A DNA stretch of 64,000 nt from Lepus europaeus (GCF_033115175.1 NC_084834.1:89326462-89390461), one strand, 5' to 3'. Counted from the first letter of the stretch, positions 46,197-57,327 are shown. Program-made: numbers and translations. Notes: generated from the sequence alone by a model not told the origin.

Positions 46197-46540
46197 GGGC
46201 TGGCACTGTGGCGTAGCAGTGCCAGCATCCTATACGGGTGCTGGTTTGAGACCTGGCTGCTCCACTTCCGATCCAGCTCTCTGCTATGGCCTGGGAAAGC
46301 AGTAGAAGATGGCCCAAGTCCTTGGGCCCCTGCACGCTTGTGGGAGACCCAGAAGAAGCTCCTGGCTCCTGGCTTCGGATTGGCCCAGCTCCAGTTATTG
46401 CGGCCATTTAGGAAGTGAGCCAGCAGATGGAAGACCTCTCTTTCTCTCTCTGCCTTTGCCTCTCTGTAACTCTGCCTTTCAAATAAATAAATAAATAATA
46501 AAATAATTAATAAATAAAATAAATATTTTTTAAAAATTAG
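46197..46540 (+). repeat. CSINE, sense, short head deletion
   Basis: The head 'gggctggcactgtggcgtag' is followed at once by 'cagtgccagcatcctatacg', so the usual 'gtaaagccgccgcctg' segment is missing. The tail is an extended (AAAT)n array of about 60 bp. Confidence 0.92.
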
Positions 46541-46743
46541 GCTAAGAGCTGGGTGGGCTCTCTGGCTGTACAACAGGAAGAGCTAGGAGTGAGACTGTGT
46601 CAAACTGGCCTGGCTGTTTCCTAGAAGGCATGCACACTAGCAAGCAGAGACAAGAGAAGACAGTCCTCAGAGAGCATTGCAGGCAGTTTTACCTGGTAAA
46701 CCACAACACAAGCTCCATAGAAATTCTTTTAAAGGTATCATTA

Positions 46744-47060
46744 GGGTGGGCTTTGTGGCACAGTGGGTTAAGCCACTGTTTGACAGTTGCATCCCATATC
46801 AAGAGTGCCAGTTCGAGTACCAGCTACTCTGTTGCTAGTCCAGTTTTTGCTAATATGCCTAGGAGGCAGCAGATGATGGCCCAAGTACTTGAGTTCCTGC
46901 CACCCACAGTGACAGTTCCTGGCTTCCGGCTTCAGCTTGCTCTAGGCCCCACTGTTGAGGCCATTTGGATGAATGAACCAGCAGATAGAGGATTTCCTCT
47001 CTCTCTCCCTCTCCCTCGCTCTGTGTCACTCTGCCATTCAAATAGATTAACTTTTAAAAA
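46744..47060 (+). repeat. Old CSINE, sense
   Basis: Diverged copy from 'agggtgggctttgtggcaca' to 'caaatagattaacttttaaa'. Confidence 0.85.
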
Positions 47061-47068
47061 TGTGTCAC

Positions 47069-47390
47069 TGGGGCCAGCACTGTGTGCAGTGGGTTAAAGC
47101 CCTGGCCTGCAGTACTGGCATCCCATATGGGCACCTGTTTGAGTCCCAGATTTTCCTCTTCTGATCCAGCTCTCTACTATGGCCTGGGGAAGCAGTAGAA
47201 GATGGTCCAAGTCCTTGGGCCCCTGCACCCGCGTGGGAGACCTGGAAGAAGTTCCTGGCTCCTGGTTTTGGATCGGCGCAGCTCTGGCTGTTGTGGCCAT
47301 CTGGGAAGTGAACCAGCTGATGGAAGACCTCTCTGTCTCTACCTCTCTCTGTAACTCTGTTTTTCAAATAAATAAATCTTAAAAAAAATG
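47069..47390 (+). repeat. CSINE, sense
   Basis: Full copy between 'aatgtgtcactg' and 'aatgtatcattg', the diverged target duplication. It lies directly behind the older SINE. Confidence 0.93.
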
Positions 47391-47394
47391 TATC

Positions 47395-47760
47395 ATTGAT
47401 TGGGAAGTTTATAATTTTACTCAAGTGCCTGCTCCTTACCACTGCCCAGGCCTTGCTTGTATACAAACAACTATACTACCACACTGGTATAACACACACT
47501 TGCCTTTCTCAGTTAAACATCACATCTGCTTTCCCAAGAGCCCATCACAACAGAATGCTCAATGTGCAGTATCTAGGAGAATTATCAGCCAGGGTCATAG
47601 TAATAGTACAAAAATGATCTTCACACGCACGCACAGTTATAATAAAGAACGGCAAGAGATTTGAACACCAGGTGGTACTGAGTGGGCACCAATAAATGCT
47701 AATTACTCTGCTTTCACAGGGAAATACTTAGCCTTCTGAATTTAAAAGGTAGAGCACATT
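47395..47760. other. Short intergenic sequence, no feature seen
   Basis: No gene or repeat is recognised. Confidence 0.4.
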
Positions 47761-47773
47761 AAAAAGAAGTTCA

Positions 47774-48013
47774 GGGGCCTGTGTTGGCACAGCAGGTTAA
47801 GCCTCTGCCTTCGGGTATGAGAGCAGATCAAGACCCCGCTGTTCCACTTCCAATCCAGCTCTCTGCTATGGCCTGGGAAAGAAGTGGAGAATGGCCCAAG
47901 TCCTTGGACCCCTGGAACCCATGTGGGAGACCTAGAATATGTTTCTGGCTCCTGGCTTTGGATTGGCTCAGCTCCAGCCATTATGGCCATTTGGGGAGTG
48001 ATCAGAGGATAGA

Positions 48014-48054
<41 letters not shown>

Positions 48055-48094
48055 GCTTTGTCCTTCAAATAAATAAAATAAATTAAAAAAAAAA
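47774..48094 (+). repeat. CSINE, sense, first unit of a nested cluster
   Basis: Full sense copy from 'ggggcctgtgttggcacagc' to an A tail, with (CT)n at about 48018-48051. Its left flank aaaaagaagttca (47761-47773) is repeated only after the whole cluster, at 49830-49842. Confidence 0.92.
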
Positions 48095-48245
48095 AGATGG
48101 CTCGAATACTTGGGCCCCTGCCACCCACATGTGAGAGAGACCTGGTTGCTGTTCCCAGCTCCTGACTTCAGTTTGGGCCAGCCTTGGCTATTGCAACAAT
48201 TTGGGAAGTGAACCTATAAATAGAAAATCTCTAACTGCTTTTTTT
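48095..48245 (+). repeat. Headless CSINE, second unit of the cluster
   Basis: Starts within the SINE body at 'gatggctcgaatacttgggc' directly after the first unit's A tail and runs to 'aatctctaactgct'. Its 3' tail resumes at about 49775-49829 ('ctcctccctctcttataccc' to 'ttcaaataaataaaaattga'). Confidence 0.82.
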
Positions 48246-48563
48246 TTTTTTAAAGATTTATTTATTTGAAAGTTAGAGTTACACAGAGAGAGGAGAGGCA
48301 GAGACAGAGAGAAAGAGGTCTTCCATCCGGTGGTTCACTCCCCAACTGGCCGCAACGGCCAGAGCTGTGCCGATCCAAAGCCGGGAGCCAGAGCTTCTTC
48401 TGGGTCTCCCATGTGGGTACAGGAGCCATCTTCTACTACTTTCCCAGGCCATAACAGAGAGCTGGATTGGCAGTGGAGCAGCCGGGTCTCGAACCAGCAC
48501 CCATATGGGATGCCAGCGCTTCAGGCCAGGGCGTGAACCTGCTACACCACAGCACCAGCCCCC
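48246..48563 (-). repeat. CSINE, antisense, inserted in the second unit
   Basis: Full antisense copy from 'aaagatttatttatttgaaa' to 'ccacagcaccagccccc'. It is flanked by 'ctctaactgctttt' and 'ctctaacagctttt', the target duplication within the older SINE. Confidence 0.93.
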
Positions 48564-48574
48564 CTCTAACAGCT

Positions 48575-49765
48575 TTTCTTTTTTTTAAATTTTTTTAATT
48601 TTATTTTTTATTTCATAAATGTGAATTTACAAAGTGCAACTTTTGTATTGTTGTGGCTTCCCCCCTAACCTCCCTCCCTCCCTCCCGTGGCCCTCCCCTC
48701 TCTCTCTCCCATCCCACCCTTTATCGAGTTTCATTTTTAATTACCTTCATATACTGAAGATCAACTTAGTATATACTTTTTTTCCTCTTTTTTTGTTTTA
48801 ATTATTATTTTTAAAATTTAAGCACTCATGTGTAAAGGAGAACATGTGGTATTCTGCTTTAGAGTGTTTTTTTTTTAATTTTTTATTTAGTAAAAATAAA
48901 TTTCCAACGTACAGTTTATGGATTACAATGGCTTCCCCCCCACCACAATTTCCCTCCCCCTTACACCCCTCCCATCTCCCGCTCCCTCTCCCATAACTTA
49001 GTATATACTAAGCAAGGATTTCAACAGGCTGCATTCACACAACCACAGAAGGTATAAGGTATTGTTCGACTAGTAGTGTTTTTACGTTTCATAGTAAAAC
49101 ACATTAAGGACAGAGATCCTACGTGGGGAGCATGTACCCAGTGACTCCTGTTGCTGATTTAACAATTGGCACTCTTATTTATGACGTCAGCAATCACCCG
49201 AGACTCTTGCTATGAGCTGTCTAGGCTATGGAAGTCCCTTGAGTTCACCGACTCTGAACTTCTTTAGTCAAGGCCGTGTCACAGTGGAGGTTCCTTCCTC
49301 CCTTCAGAGAAAGGCGCCTCTCTCCTTGATGGCCTGTTCCTTCTGCTGGGGTCTTGTTCACCAGGATCTTTCATTTAGATTGTTTTTTGCCACCATGTCA
49401 TGGCTTTCCATGCCTGTGAGATTCTCATGGACCTTTTAGCCAGATCCGAATGTCCCAAGGGTTGATTCTGAGGCAGGAGTGCTGTTTTGGGCATTTGCCA
49501 TTCTATGAGTCTGCTGTGCGTCCTGCTTCCCCCGCAGGATCATTCGCTCCCTTTTAATTCTATCCTTCATTATTTGCTTACACTGGTCTTATTTGTGAAA
49601 TGTCTTCAACACATACCCTATCTTTTTGATCGGTTATGTATTTATACTTATCACTTTACCAAGTACGCTGGCATTGGTACCTGCCTCCTTGGTAAGATTG
49701 ATTTGAAATCCCCTGGCACATTTCTAGTTCCACCATTGGAGGTAAGTCCGAGTGAGCATGTGCCA
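48575..49765 (-). mobile_element. L1 3' end, antisense, 5'-truncated and rearranged
   Basis: Starts with an antisense poly(A), then two successive antisense 3'-end blocks: 'aaatgtgaatttacaaagtg' with a C-rich tract (about 48661-48715), and 'aaataaatttccaacgtaca' with another C-rich tract (about 48935-48990). From about 49000 to 49765 the sequence is more L1 3' region without open ORF2. The C-rich tracts are the antisense of the G-rich tract at 4746-4807. Confidence 0.75.
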
Positions 49766-49842
49766 ACCTATGTATCTCCTCCCTCTCTTATACCCACTCC
49801 TATCTGCTTTTCAAATAAATAAAAATTGAAAAAAGAAGTTCA

Positions 49843-50970
49843 AACAAAGGCACAGAGATGAAGAAATTTTCTTCCAAAATTTATCCTAAATCTTTTTTCT
49901 AATTGGTATAAAGAATAATTTCATGCATATTTCAAATGTGCAAAAGTTTGCATAGTATAATTAAGATACAAACTTATTAAAGGAATTCCCTATGTTATTC
50001 CTGACATTAGATATTTTCTCAAGAATATTTAAAGTACAGTTATTACCACAGGAGAAAAAGGTATTCCCTCTAATTGAAAATTAATCACCACATTTAAAAT
50101 AAACCTGAAGGAGTTACTGCGTAAGTGGTGATACAGTATCTGTTTGTGAAGAAATAGTTTTAGAAAGAATGGCACAACTTAATGTAATGCCACTTGAACA
50201 CTTAAAATGGCTAAAATGGCAAAATTTAAGCTACCAACATTTTACCACAGTATAACAAAAGTACAAAAACAGATAAATGGAGTTTCTTAACAACTTCAAT
50301 ATTTCTGAAACTCTCACATCTTTTTAATAACTGTTTCTTGAATACCTAACTTGTTCTATGTACCACACAACAGAAGGAAGAATGGGAATGATGACTTAAA
50401 CATAAGTTTGTGGTACGGAAAACGAAATAACCAGCATTTCTGTATCCTGGGATGTTACCACAACAGCCCTGTAAGAAACGCATTACTGTTACCATTCTTG
50501 TATAGTTAGGAAGGCGTGGATTTAAAAGCACGTTGAGATCAGGAAAGAGCGAATTCAGAAGCTCTTAGTAATTGTTCTATTTTTTCACGTAACATCCATC
50601 ATGTTTTCAGAATATTAAGTGCCTCTTTAACCCGGTCTTCACTTCTTATTACACTTGTGGCTTGGGAAAAAGCAATGTTAGAAAGACAGCATGTTCAAGT
50701 TCCGCTTCTGTCTCCCCCTGAACTCTCGGAGGGCCTCTGCAGTGAAACCTAACTCCGTCTCTACTTTGGTTTCACTTGCTTCCTTTTCAAATTTGGGTCA
50801 TCTTCCTGCTTGTATTTTTTTTTTTTTTGCTGAAGGCAGGGCTTGTGAAAGGCGACCCCCATACTCCAGGGCTGGCAAGAGACAGGAAGTTTACACAGAG
50901 CAAAACCATTCGTTTAGATCCGTTTCCAAAACAGCGGGAGATGCTGTTATCAGGACTCTGTTGTGCAAAA
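49843..50970. other. Intergenic sequence upstream of a TATA box
   Basis: AT-rich to about 50600, then more GC. No SINE or recognised repeat, and no exon before the TATA box at 50978. Confidence 0.4.
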
Positions 50971-50977
50971 AGCAAGC

Positions 50978-50985
50978 TATAAAAG
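50978..50985 (+). promoter_or_regulatory. Candidate TATA box
   Basis: A perfect TATAAAAG in a GC-moderate, repeat-free stretch. It is followed about 30 bp later by a possible start near 51010 and, at 51377, by a strong splice donor. Confidence 0.4.
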
Positions 50986-51009
50986 TCTCTCCCTGGCGTG
51001 GGTGTCTCC

Positions 51010-51376
51010 TTTTTCCACTGGAAAAGGATCCTAAACTGATCGGAGGCCTTGGGACACCAGCGTGAATCCCAGTGATGGAGGAATTCACGTGGGCAATGCC
51101 CAGCTCGTGGCAGAGGACAATGGAGCTGGGGGGGATCTGAGAGCAGCTGGTTGATCTGGAAAGCCTCAGCTGTCTTGGTAGCTACAGGATCTGCTTTGGG
51201 GGCTGGCAAGTTTCCTCCGGGAGCCAACAGGAAAGGACACTGCTGGCCGTTTTAGCAGCCATGGATCTTGGCTGAAGGCTAAGAAAACCCTGCAGACACA
51301 GAGGTCTCGGCATCGCTACTGACTGTGTCCTGAGGCTGGGGCTGCTTTCCTTCCAGCATCACACATCCCTACTGAG
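51010..51376 (+). other. Candidate noncoding first exon (start approximate)
   Basis: The stretch between the TATA box and the donor ctgag|gtgagtc at 51377 has no long frame. Its first ATG (51074) opens a frame of only 21 codons, so it would be a 5' UTR or lncRNA exon. In human the next gene downstream of PPM1K on the same strand is ABCG2, which uses several alternative noncoding first exons, one far upstream. Linking this stretch to ABCG2 is an inference from position only. Confidence 0.35.
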
Positions 51377-52859
51377 GTGAGTCGGTCTGGTTTTGTTGTT
51401 ACTGAGCAGCAAATCCCAGTTCGTTTTTGATAGGTGCTTTCCCAAACGCGTCATTCTCATCCTGCAACAGGCACATGACTCACCGGCTGACCTGGTTGCA
51501 AAATGGGCTTTGTAGAATTCAGTGGGCTGGGGAGGGGTGGACTTGGAGCTTGCATTTCTAACTGCTTGCCCTGGGAACCTCAGTGCTGTGGTCTGTGGAG
51601 CACACCTGGAGTAACAGGGCTTGAAGCCACTAGGCTTTTGGCTTTGATGGAAGGGGTCGGTGGGCTTTCTGTTAAATAACTCCTAACTGGGAAGCCGGGT
51701 TACTCCAAGTGACAGGGGTCGCTGGGGTTCTCCTTAGATTATATAGGATGCTTTGAGTAGAGCCAGAAATCTTCTGCTCAGTTTAGGATTAACTGCGTGT
51801 ATCAGGTCTCAATTTGTGTGGCTGGAGGGCATATGAACATTTGAAAGAAAAAAATAACACTTGCTAGAAAAAATGGCTGAGTTTGTCCTCTTACCGTTTG
51901 GAGTCGAAGTCTGTAAAGCGCGTGGATCGGTGTCATGGTTGGACATCAGTCGAGCATCATGCTCGAGCTTCCGGTGAGAGGCCTCAGAAGGTCCCTCCTG
52001 AAACGGAATGTGCCCCACTGTCCTCAACAACACACGTGGGTCTGAAATAGCCAGTGTGGTCGGTAGGAAGTCACTGATGGGAGCAAACAGGAGAAGGGAA
52101 GGGGAGCGTGGGCCAGGCGTCCACAGGAGACGCAGCTCCAGAGTCAGAGACCCCAGCCCGGAAGTTGAAGCCGTGCCGCCCACACGGGGGAGTCCTAGAG
52201 CAGTAGCTGGTGTCTTCCTCGGTTGGAGCAATGAGCTGCAGACAGAGGAGGTGAGCGGTTCCGTTGGGTGTTCTAATCTACGTGCTGAAGGTGTTTTCTT
52301 GCTAAGCGGAGGAAGGGCTGTGCCATGGGTGCGAAGGCCAGAGGAACAGGCACTCGGGACGGATCCGCTCTGCCCAGACAGGCTGGAGTCCCGGTCTGCG
52401 CGGAGCATTCCCCTCTACTACGGGGTATAACCAGAGGCGTTTTGTAAAGCAGCTAACAGCCCTTGTAGCGGGAGCACTGAGCAAGCCGAACACAAGCCAG
52501 CTGTAAAAGCCTGTTCCACAGCAAGCTGTGCCGAGTTTCAGATTTTCAGGGGGAGAAACTGTAGAGCTATCGATGAATCAAGAGGCATGACCATTGTCCT
52601 GCCACCATCTGCCCGCTCACTGGCCCGCTGGTTAGGGAAGGCCACCGCCTCAGCTTCCAAGCCCAGAGCAAGCCCTCATTCCAGCTGCGTATCTCCTCCA
52701 GTCTACACAGACTCCTAAGTCACAGCAAAGTCCAAAGCCTGCCTCCCGAGCAGGAGAAGGGAAAGTGTGTGCATTCTTTTGAAAAGCATTGAAACAGAAA
52801 ATGAAACTTGGTCACCATGCTGTCCTAGCCCCTGTACAAAGCCTTGCCCCATAGGTGGC
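51377..52859. other. Repeat-free sequence with moderate GC
   Basis: No recognised repeat over 1.5 kb. Open frames of 140 (+) and 199 (-) codons overlap at 51809-52430, but both are Ser/Pro/Arg-rich and look like chance frames. Confidence 0.4.
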
Positions 52860-53040
52860 CCCTACTTGCTTTTCACAACTGTCCTGGCTAGGGATTGAGG
52901 ACATTGTGAGTTTAACCTTTCCATCAAGAAACCGAGGCTCCAGTTAAGCAATTTGCCAAAGGCACAGCTGGTTAGTGGCCGTGCCAGGATGCAAGCACAG
53001 CCCTGTTTGCTCCAAGTTCAGGTGGATCCTGTTCTTCTAT
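52860..53040 (-). repeat. MIR remnant, antisense
   Basis: 'catcaagaaaccgaggctcc' then 'agcaatttgccaaaggcaca' then 'gtgccaggatgcaagcacag' is a clear antisense MIR order. Confidence 0.7.
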
Positions 53041-53214
53041 CACTTTAGCATCTTTTCAAAATCTCTGTTGCCCTATGTTGCTCTGTATTGTCTGTTTTCT
53101 TTTTATTTCACAATTTGAAGCGTTTGCATTAAAAAAGAATCCTACCTGTACTTTTTTGTTAAAATTATGCCTGTGTTTGTCTTGTTTTCCCTCCATTTAA
53201 GGTGTTTTCTCCCC

Positions 53215-53345
53215 AGGAACAAGGTATTTTTAGAGCAGCATGTCTCCAACACGCTCAAGCTTAAACCGCACAAGGGGAGCTTGCTAAAACTCAACCCAGG
53301 GCCCCAGCGCCACAGCTCCTGCTTCAGTGGGTCCATCCCAGGCCT
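53215..53345. repeat. hAT-type (MER5-like) fragment
   Basis: 'agagcagcatgtctccaaca' with 'aggggagcttgctaaaactc' and 'aacccagggccccagcgcca' resembles a MER5-type element. It is diverged. Confidence 0.5.
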
Positions 53346-53459
53346 GGGTAGAAGCATTTCTTGTCTTCTCCCGGGGCTCTTGATGCTGTCATTCTAAGAC
53401 CACACTTAAAAGACAGGGCACAGTTTTGGTCCCCTTTTGAGAGAACACAGTCATGGTTT

Positions 53460-53690
53460 TGTAAGAGCACTTAGAGAGCTTAATAATACAGACTATGGAG
53501 CTGGAATTGCAGAGTTTCAAGAAGGATGCCATCATAGGTGCCAGCTGGTGGATCCTGGGGAAATTAACCCTTCCTTGCCTCAGTCGCCTAACCTGTAAAA
53601 TGGAAATGATGAACTACCTACCCCTTATGGTAGCTGTGAGTATTAGATGATTTAACATTGCACAGGCACAGACTACCTCTGTATGAGTTT
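53460..53690 (+). repeat. MIR remnant, sense
   Basis: 'cagactatggagctggaatt', then 'ccttccttgcctcagtcgcc', 'aacctgtaaaatggaaatga' and 'gtagctgtgagtattagatg' follow the MIR consensus order over its full length. Confidence 0.8.
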
Positions 53691-53835
53691 GCTGTGATTA
53701 TAACTTTACTAAGTCTTGCCTAATTCATAATTACACTTTACCCTGGAAGCACAGCCAACAAGAAATCACACAGATATCAAATGCTCTTCTTTGATGCAGG
53801 TGCTACATCAGGTTTAATCACAGTCAGACATGTTC

Positions 53836-53837
53836 GC

Positions 53838-53896
<59 letters not shown>
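53836..53896. repeat. Compound microsatellite (GT)n(GA)n
   Basis: About 12 GT units followed directly by about 19 GA units. It is a likely length-variable marker. Confidence 0.95.
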
Positions 53897-53900
<4 letters not shown>

Positions 53901-54217
53901 GCTGGGATGTTGGCAGGTCCTTATAAATTGTCCTAAGGGGTTGGACTTGACTCTGACAGTGATTAAAGGTCATCAGTGTAGTTTTAACCTGAGGAGTGTG
54001 CCTCTTGCTGCCAAGAGGAAGCTAGTTTGAAAAGTGAGATTAGAGGCAGAGACCTGTTTGAATGGGCTGCTGACATAGTCCTAAAGAGGAATAATAAAGA
54101 TTGGAACTAGGGCAGTAGGACAGAGCAGGGACCCCGTGGTTTAGCTGATGGAAGGAACGCATGCCTTGACTCAGAAAGGAAACAGAATGCCGTATTACAA
54201 CTTCTAAGCTTGTGTCT

Positions 54218-54257
54218 TGTATTAGTCAGCTTTTTATCACCATAAAGAAATAGCTGA
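54218..54257 (-). repeat. MaLR LTR, antisense, left part
   Basis: 'tgtattagtcagctttttat' followed by 'caccataaagaaatagctga' matches the antisense end of an MST/THE1-type LTR. A SINE interrupts it at 54258 and the LTR resumes at about 54600. Confidence 0.8.
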
Positions 54258-54598
54258 GGGGCCGGCGGCATAGCGTGTAAAGCCATCACCTGCAGTGCCA
54301 GCATCCCACATGGGCGCTAGTTCAAGTCCTGACTGCTCCATTTCCAATCCGGCTCTCTGCTATGGCCTGGGAAAGTAGAAGATGGCCCAAGTCCTTGGGC
54401 CCCTGCACCCACGTGGGAGACCTGGAAGAAGCTCCTGGCTCCTGGTTTCAAATCAGCCCAGCTCCAGCCATTGCAGCTATTTGGGAGTGAACCAGCAGAT
54501 GGAAGACCTCTCTTTCTCTCTCTCTCTAACTTTACCTTTCATATAAATAAATTACTCTTTAAAAAAAAGAAAAAGCTATGTATAAATTTCAAAAAATT
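54258..54598 (+). repeat. CSINE, sense, with extra sequence after its A tail
   Basis: Sense copy from 'ggggccggcggcatagcgtg' to 'ctctttaaaaaaaagaaaaa' at about 54574, followed by about 24 more bases (gctatgtataaatttcaaaa...) before the right copy of the duplication aaa(t/c)agctgag (54248-54258 and 54599-54609). The extra bases lie inside the duplication, so they came with the insertion. Confidence 0.88.
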
Positions 54599-54930
54599 AA
54601 ACAGCTGAGAGGGACTCAAGATAAAGATAAAAGGTTTATAAAGATAAAAGGTTTACTTTGGCTCACAATTCTGGAGGTCCTCAGCCCCCACTCGAGTGGC
54701 CCATTGCTTGGCCTCTGGTGACAGTGTCCCTGCTGGCAGGGTCCTGGTGGTGCACAGCATCACAGGCAAGACAGGGCACCTGTGTCCATGTCTCTCCCCA
54801 CAAAGCCACTAGGATGAGGTCAGGGGCTCCCCTGATTGCCAAATCCAGCCTGTTCACTTCCCCAAACCCACACCTCTACACAGCAGAACCGGATGAAGTT
54901 TCTGCCCTCTTTGTACCATTAACATAAGCC
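54599..54930 (-). repeat. MaLR LTR, antisense, right part
   Basis: 'gataaaaggtttactttggc' and 'tcacaattctggaggtcctc' continue the antisense LTR. A 'ataaagataaaaggttta' unit is repeated in tandem at about 54619-54656. The right end is unclear. Confidence 0.7.
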
Positions 54931-55059
54931 TGGGCTGTGGGCCTCACACCCACACCACCACCCTCTTCAGAGGTAAGGGCCCTTGGAGAAGCATGGTGGG
55001 GGACCACGAGGGTCTCATCTCTGATGTCTCTGTCTGATGGGGCCTAGGCACCCTAAAGT

Positions 55060-55420
55060 TTAATCCATGTCCTTGCCTCCCACAGAGATAAGGCTTCCAA
55101 GTGCAGGCATAGTAAGCTGCACAAGTGAGAGCAGGATTTATTTAAAGGTGAGAGTCAGCATACATTCATGTGTGAGTATGGGCAGCCCCACAAGGAGAAA
55201 TATCTGTCATGAGTGGGCCAGCATGCCACCCGTGAGCAGGGAGGGAGAGAAAGGGGAGGAGAGTAGCACCTCCAAGTGTGGTAAGGGGGCAAAGAGAGAC
55301 CTCTTCCCCATTCTCAGCCTTTTTTATGAGATAGGGGGTGGTGCCTTAATTGAATAAACAGACGGAGTGGGGTCTTAGCAGCGTGAAGCTCTCTGGGATT
55401 TTTCTGGCACCTCTACGTGG
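55060..55420 (-). repeat. Possible antisense LTR
   Basis: 'gagagcaggatttatttaaa' (a reversed poly(A) motif) after a short start, and 'aattgaataaacagacggag' near 55350, suggest an antisense LTR or ERV flank. The family is not recognised. Confidence 0.3.
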
Positions 55421-56745
55421 AATTTAATTTCTCTATGGTCATCATGACATCTCCTCCTTCTGGTACCGGAGTGGACACAGGTGCCTCCTGGGAAGGTGGG
55501 TGTTTTAGATGCACAGGTGAAGGGATGAAGTTACATTGCAGGGCTGGCAATCATTCTAGCTCACGTAGCCTAACCAACTCCATGCCTATCCACACCATAT
55601 CATTTCAACTTCTATGGGTGGCAGATGGCTATATGCTCTAGCGACCAGCGTGTCAAGGTTTGAAATAAAAGTGAAAAATGGGGATGGGCATGGTACTGCC
55701 GGTTGGAAGACACACTGTATGGTATGTGACCTGGCCCCACCTTGAGTTTGGACAGATTTTGGCTTCCTGTTCTTTTGACTGACCATCAGCTATGTGGGAA
55801 AAAACAGAAGAGTCAAATGATAAACTGAGGACAGAGTCACTGGGTTAATAGGACACCTCTGATGGAGAGCAGAATACCCATTACCAGTGTGAAATTGGTT
55901 CCCAGGCATATGGGTCTAATGTTAGCAACCTGTCCATCAGATAGTAGAGTGGGGATACATGAGGCACTGGATGTTAGGAATCTCAGCCAGTGGTGCCTGC
56001 ATGTTGACAGCTCATATAAGCTAAGCTGTAGTTGTATTTCTTGGAACCGTTCAAGCTCTTATGCTCATTCTCCCATGATAGCTGCAGGAAGTGATGACAG
56101 TAGTCCCAATGCGATGGCCAAGGTTCAGATTCTCAAATATAATGAAAGCACCAGGAAGTACGCAAAAACGAAAACTCTGATCCTGTACCTGATATTCTAT
56201 TTGCTTCAAACTTGGGAAGATCTTTCACTATTCTAGCATTAGCAACCAAAGACATGAGAACTTTTACACTAACTCCTGTGAGGAATGAACTTCCTCTGGT
56301 GGGCCCACAAAATTTGAAATCCATCTAGTGGCTTGGTCAGACAACCACACTTCTTGGGTCTGGTGAGTGAGTTAGAATCAGGAACAGTGACTAAGTGACG
56401 CTCTTTGCAGATGATGGCTGTGTAAGATTGTGGGGAGCTGATGATGTGGACAATTGGGATGTACCCTGTTTTGAAAGGTAGTGGGAGCCCAGCCAATGTG
56501 AGTTCTCAGGAGAGAAATGTAAGTGCAAATCCTTCCAAAATCTTCACAACTCTTTGAGTGCATCTTCCGCTGACCGAAAGCACGGCTGGGTACAAGCTAA
56601 CAGGAGCGACTTTGCTGTTTGTTGCATGCACACTGGAACAGACTGTCGACTCCTATTCCCCTTCCCCAGTGCCTTTTGACTCCTCCCTATGATCCACCAG
56701 CAGCCTGCTTACACACGGTCCAAAAAGGCCTTAAAAATAGTAGTG
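55421..56745. other. Unassigned block, possibly decayed ERV interior
   Basis: No SINE occurs over 1.3 kb. Several overlapping antisense frames of 60-75 codons (56133-56563) could be a frameshifted old coding sequence lying next to the possible LTR. I do not recognise any protein motif, so no product is named. Confidence 0.25.
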
Positions 56746-56747
56746 GG

Positions 56748-57034
56748 TAGGGCTGGCATTGTGGTCTAGTGGGTAAAGCCACCGCTTATGCTGCCAGATT
56801 TTATGTCCTGGCTGCTCCAGCTCCCTGCTAATGGCTTGGGAAAAGTAGCAGAGGGTGGCCCAAGTGTTTGGACCCCTGCCACCAATGTGGGAGACCCCAG
56901 TGAATCTCTTTGGCCCAGCCCCAGCCATTGCAGCCATCTGGGGTGTGAACCATTGGATGGAAGATCTCTCTTTCTCTCTGTCTCTCCCTCTCTCTGTAAC
57001 TGACTTTCACAATAAATAAATAAATCTTCAAAAA
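56748..57034 (+). repeat. CSINE, sense
   Basis: Sense copy from 'agggctggcattgtggtcta' to 'cacaataaataaataaatc', with a short deletion in the 5' body (the 'catcccatatggg' segment is damaged). Confidence 0.9.
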
Positions 57035-57300
57035 GAAAGAAAAAGACAATGGGTATCAGTTTTTTGTACTAGTCACTCTAATGACACCATTTGAAACTTT
57101 TGAGATATGAACGGAGAAGTTTTTTGTTGAGATGTCACCAAAACAATTCTTTGAAATGTTCCTGAAACTAATTTGAGTTTAAAAATGGAAAGGTCATTAT
57201 CAGCCTTCTAAGAAATTGTGAGAAGGGAAAATATTTCCTCCCTTTGGAGAATATGGGCATATGTCTTTTGTTTTCACAGGCATTTTAACTGGAATTTTCA

Positions 57301-57327
57301 TAAAAAAAAAAAAAAAAAAAAAAAAAA
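57301..57327. repeat. Poly(A) tract of about 26 A
   Basis: A long, nearly pure A run in otherwise unique sequence, with no retroposon body recognised before it. It lies 25 bp before a young antisense SINE that begins with a T run, so the two runs could pair as a hairpin. Confidence 0.8.

Noticed and set aside
48590-49000. C-rich tracts as a promoter or CpG island
   Set aside because: They contain almost no CpG and correspond to the antisense of the L1 3' purine tract.
51809-52430. Overlapping 199-codon (-) and 140-codon (+) frames
   Set aside because: Both are Ser/Pro/Arg-rich without motifs, and two opposed frames over the same bases argue for chance. Transcript evidence would be needed.
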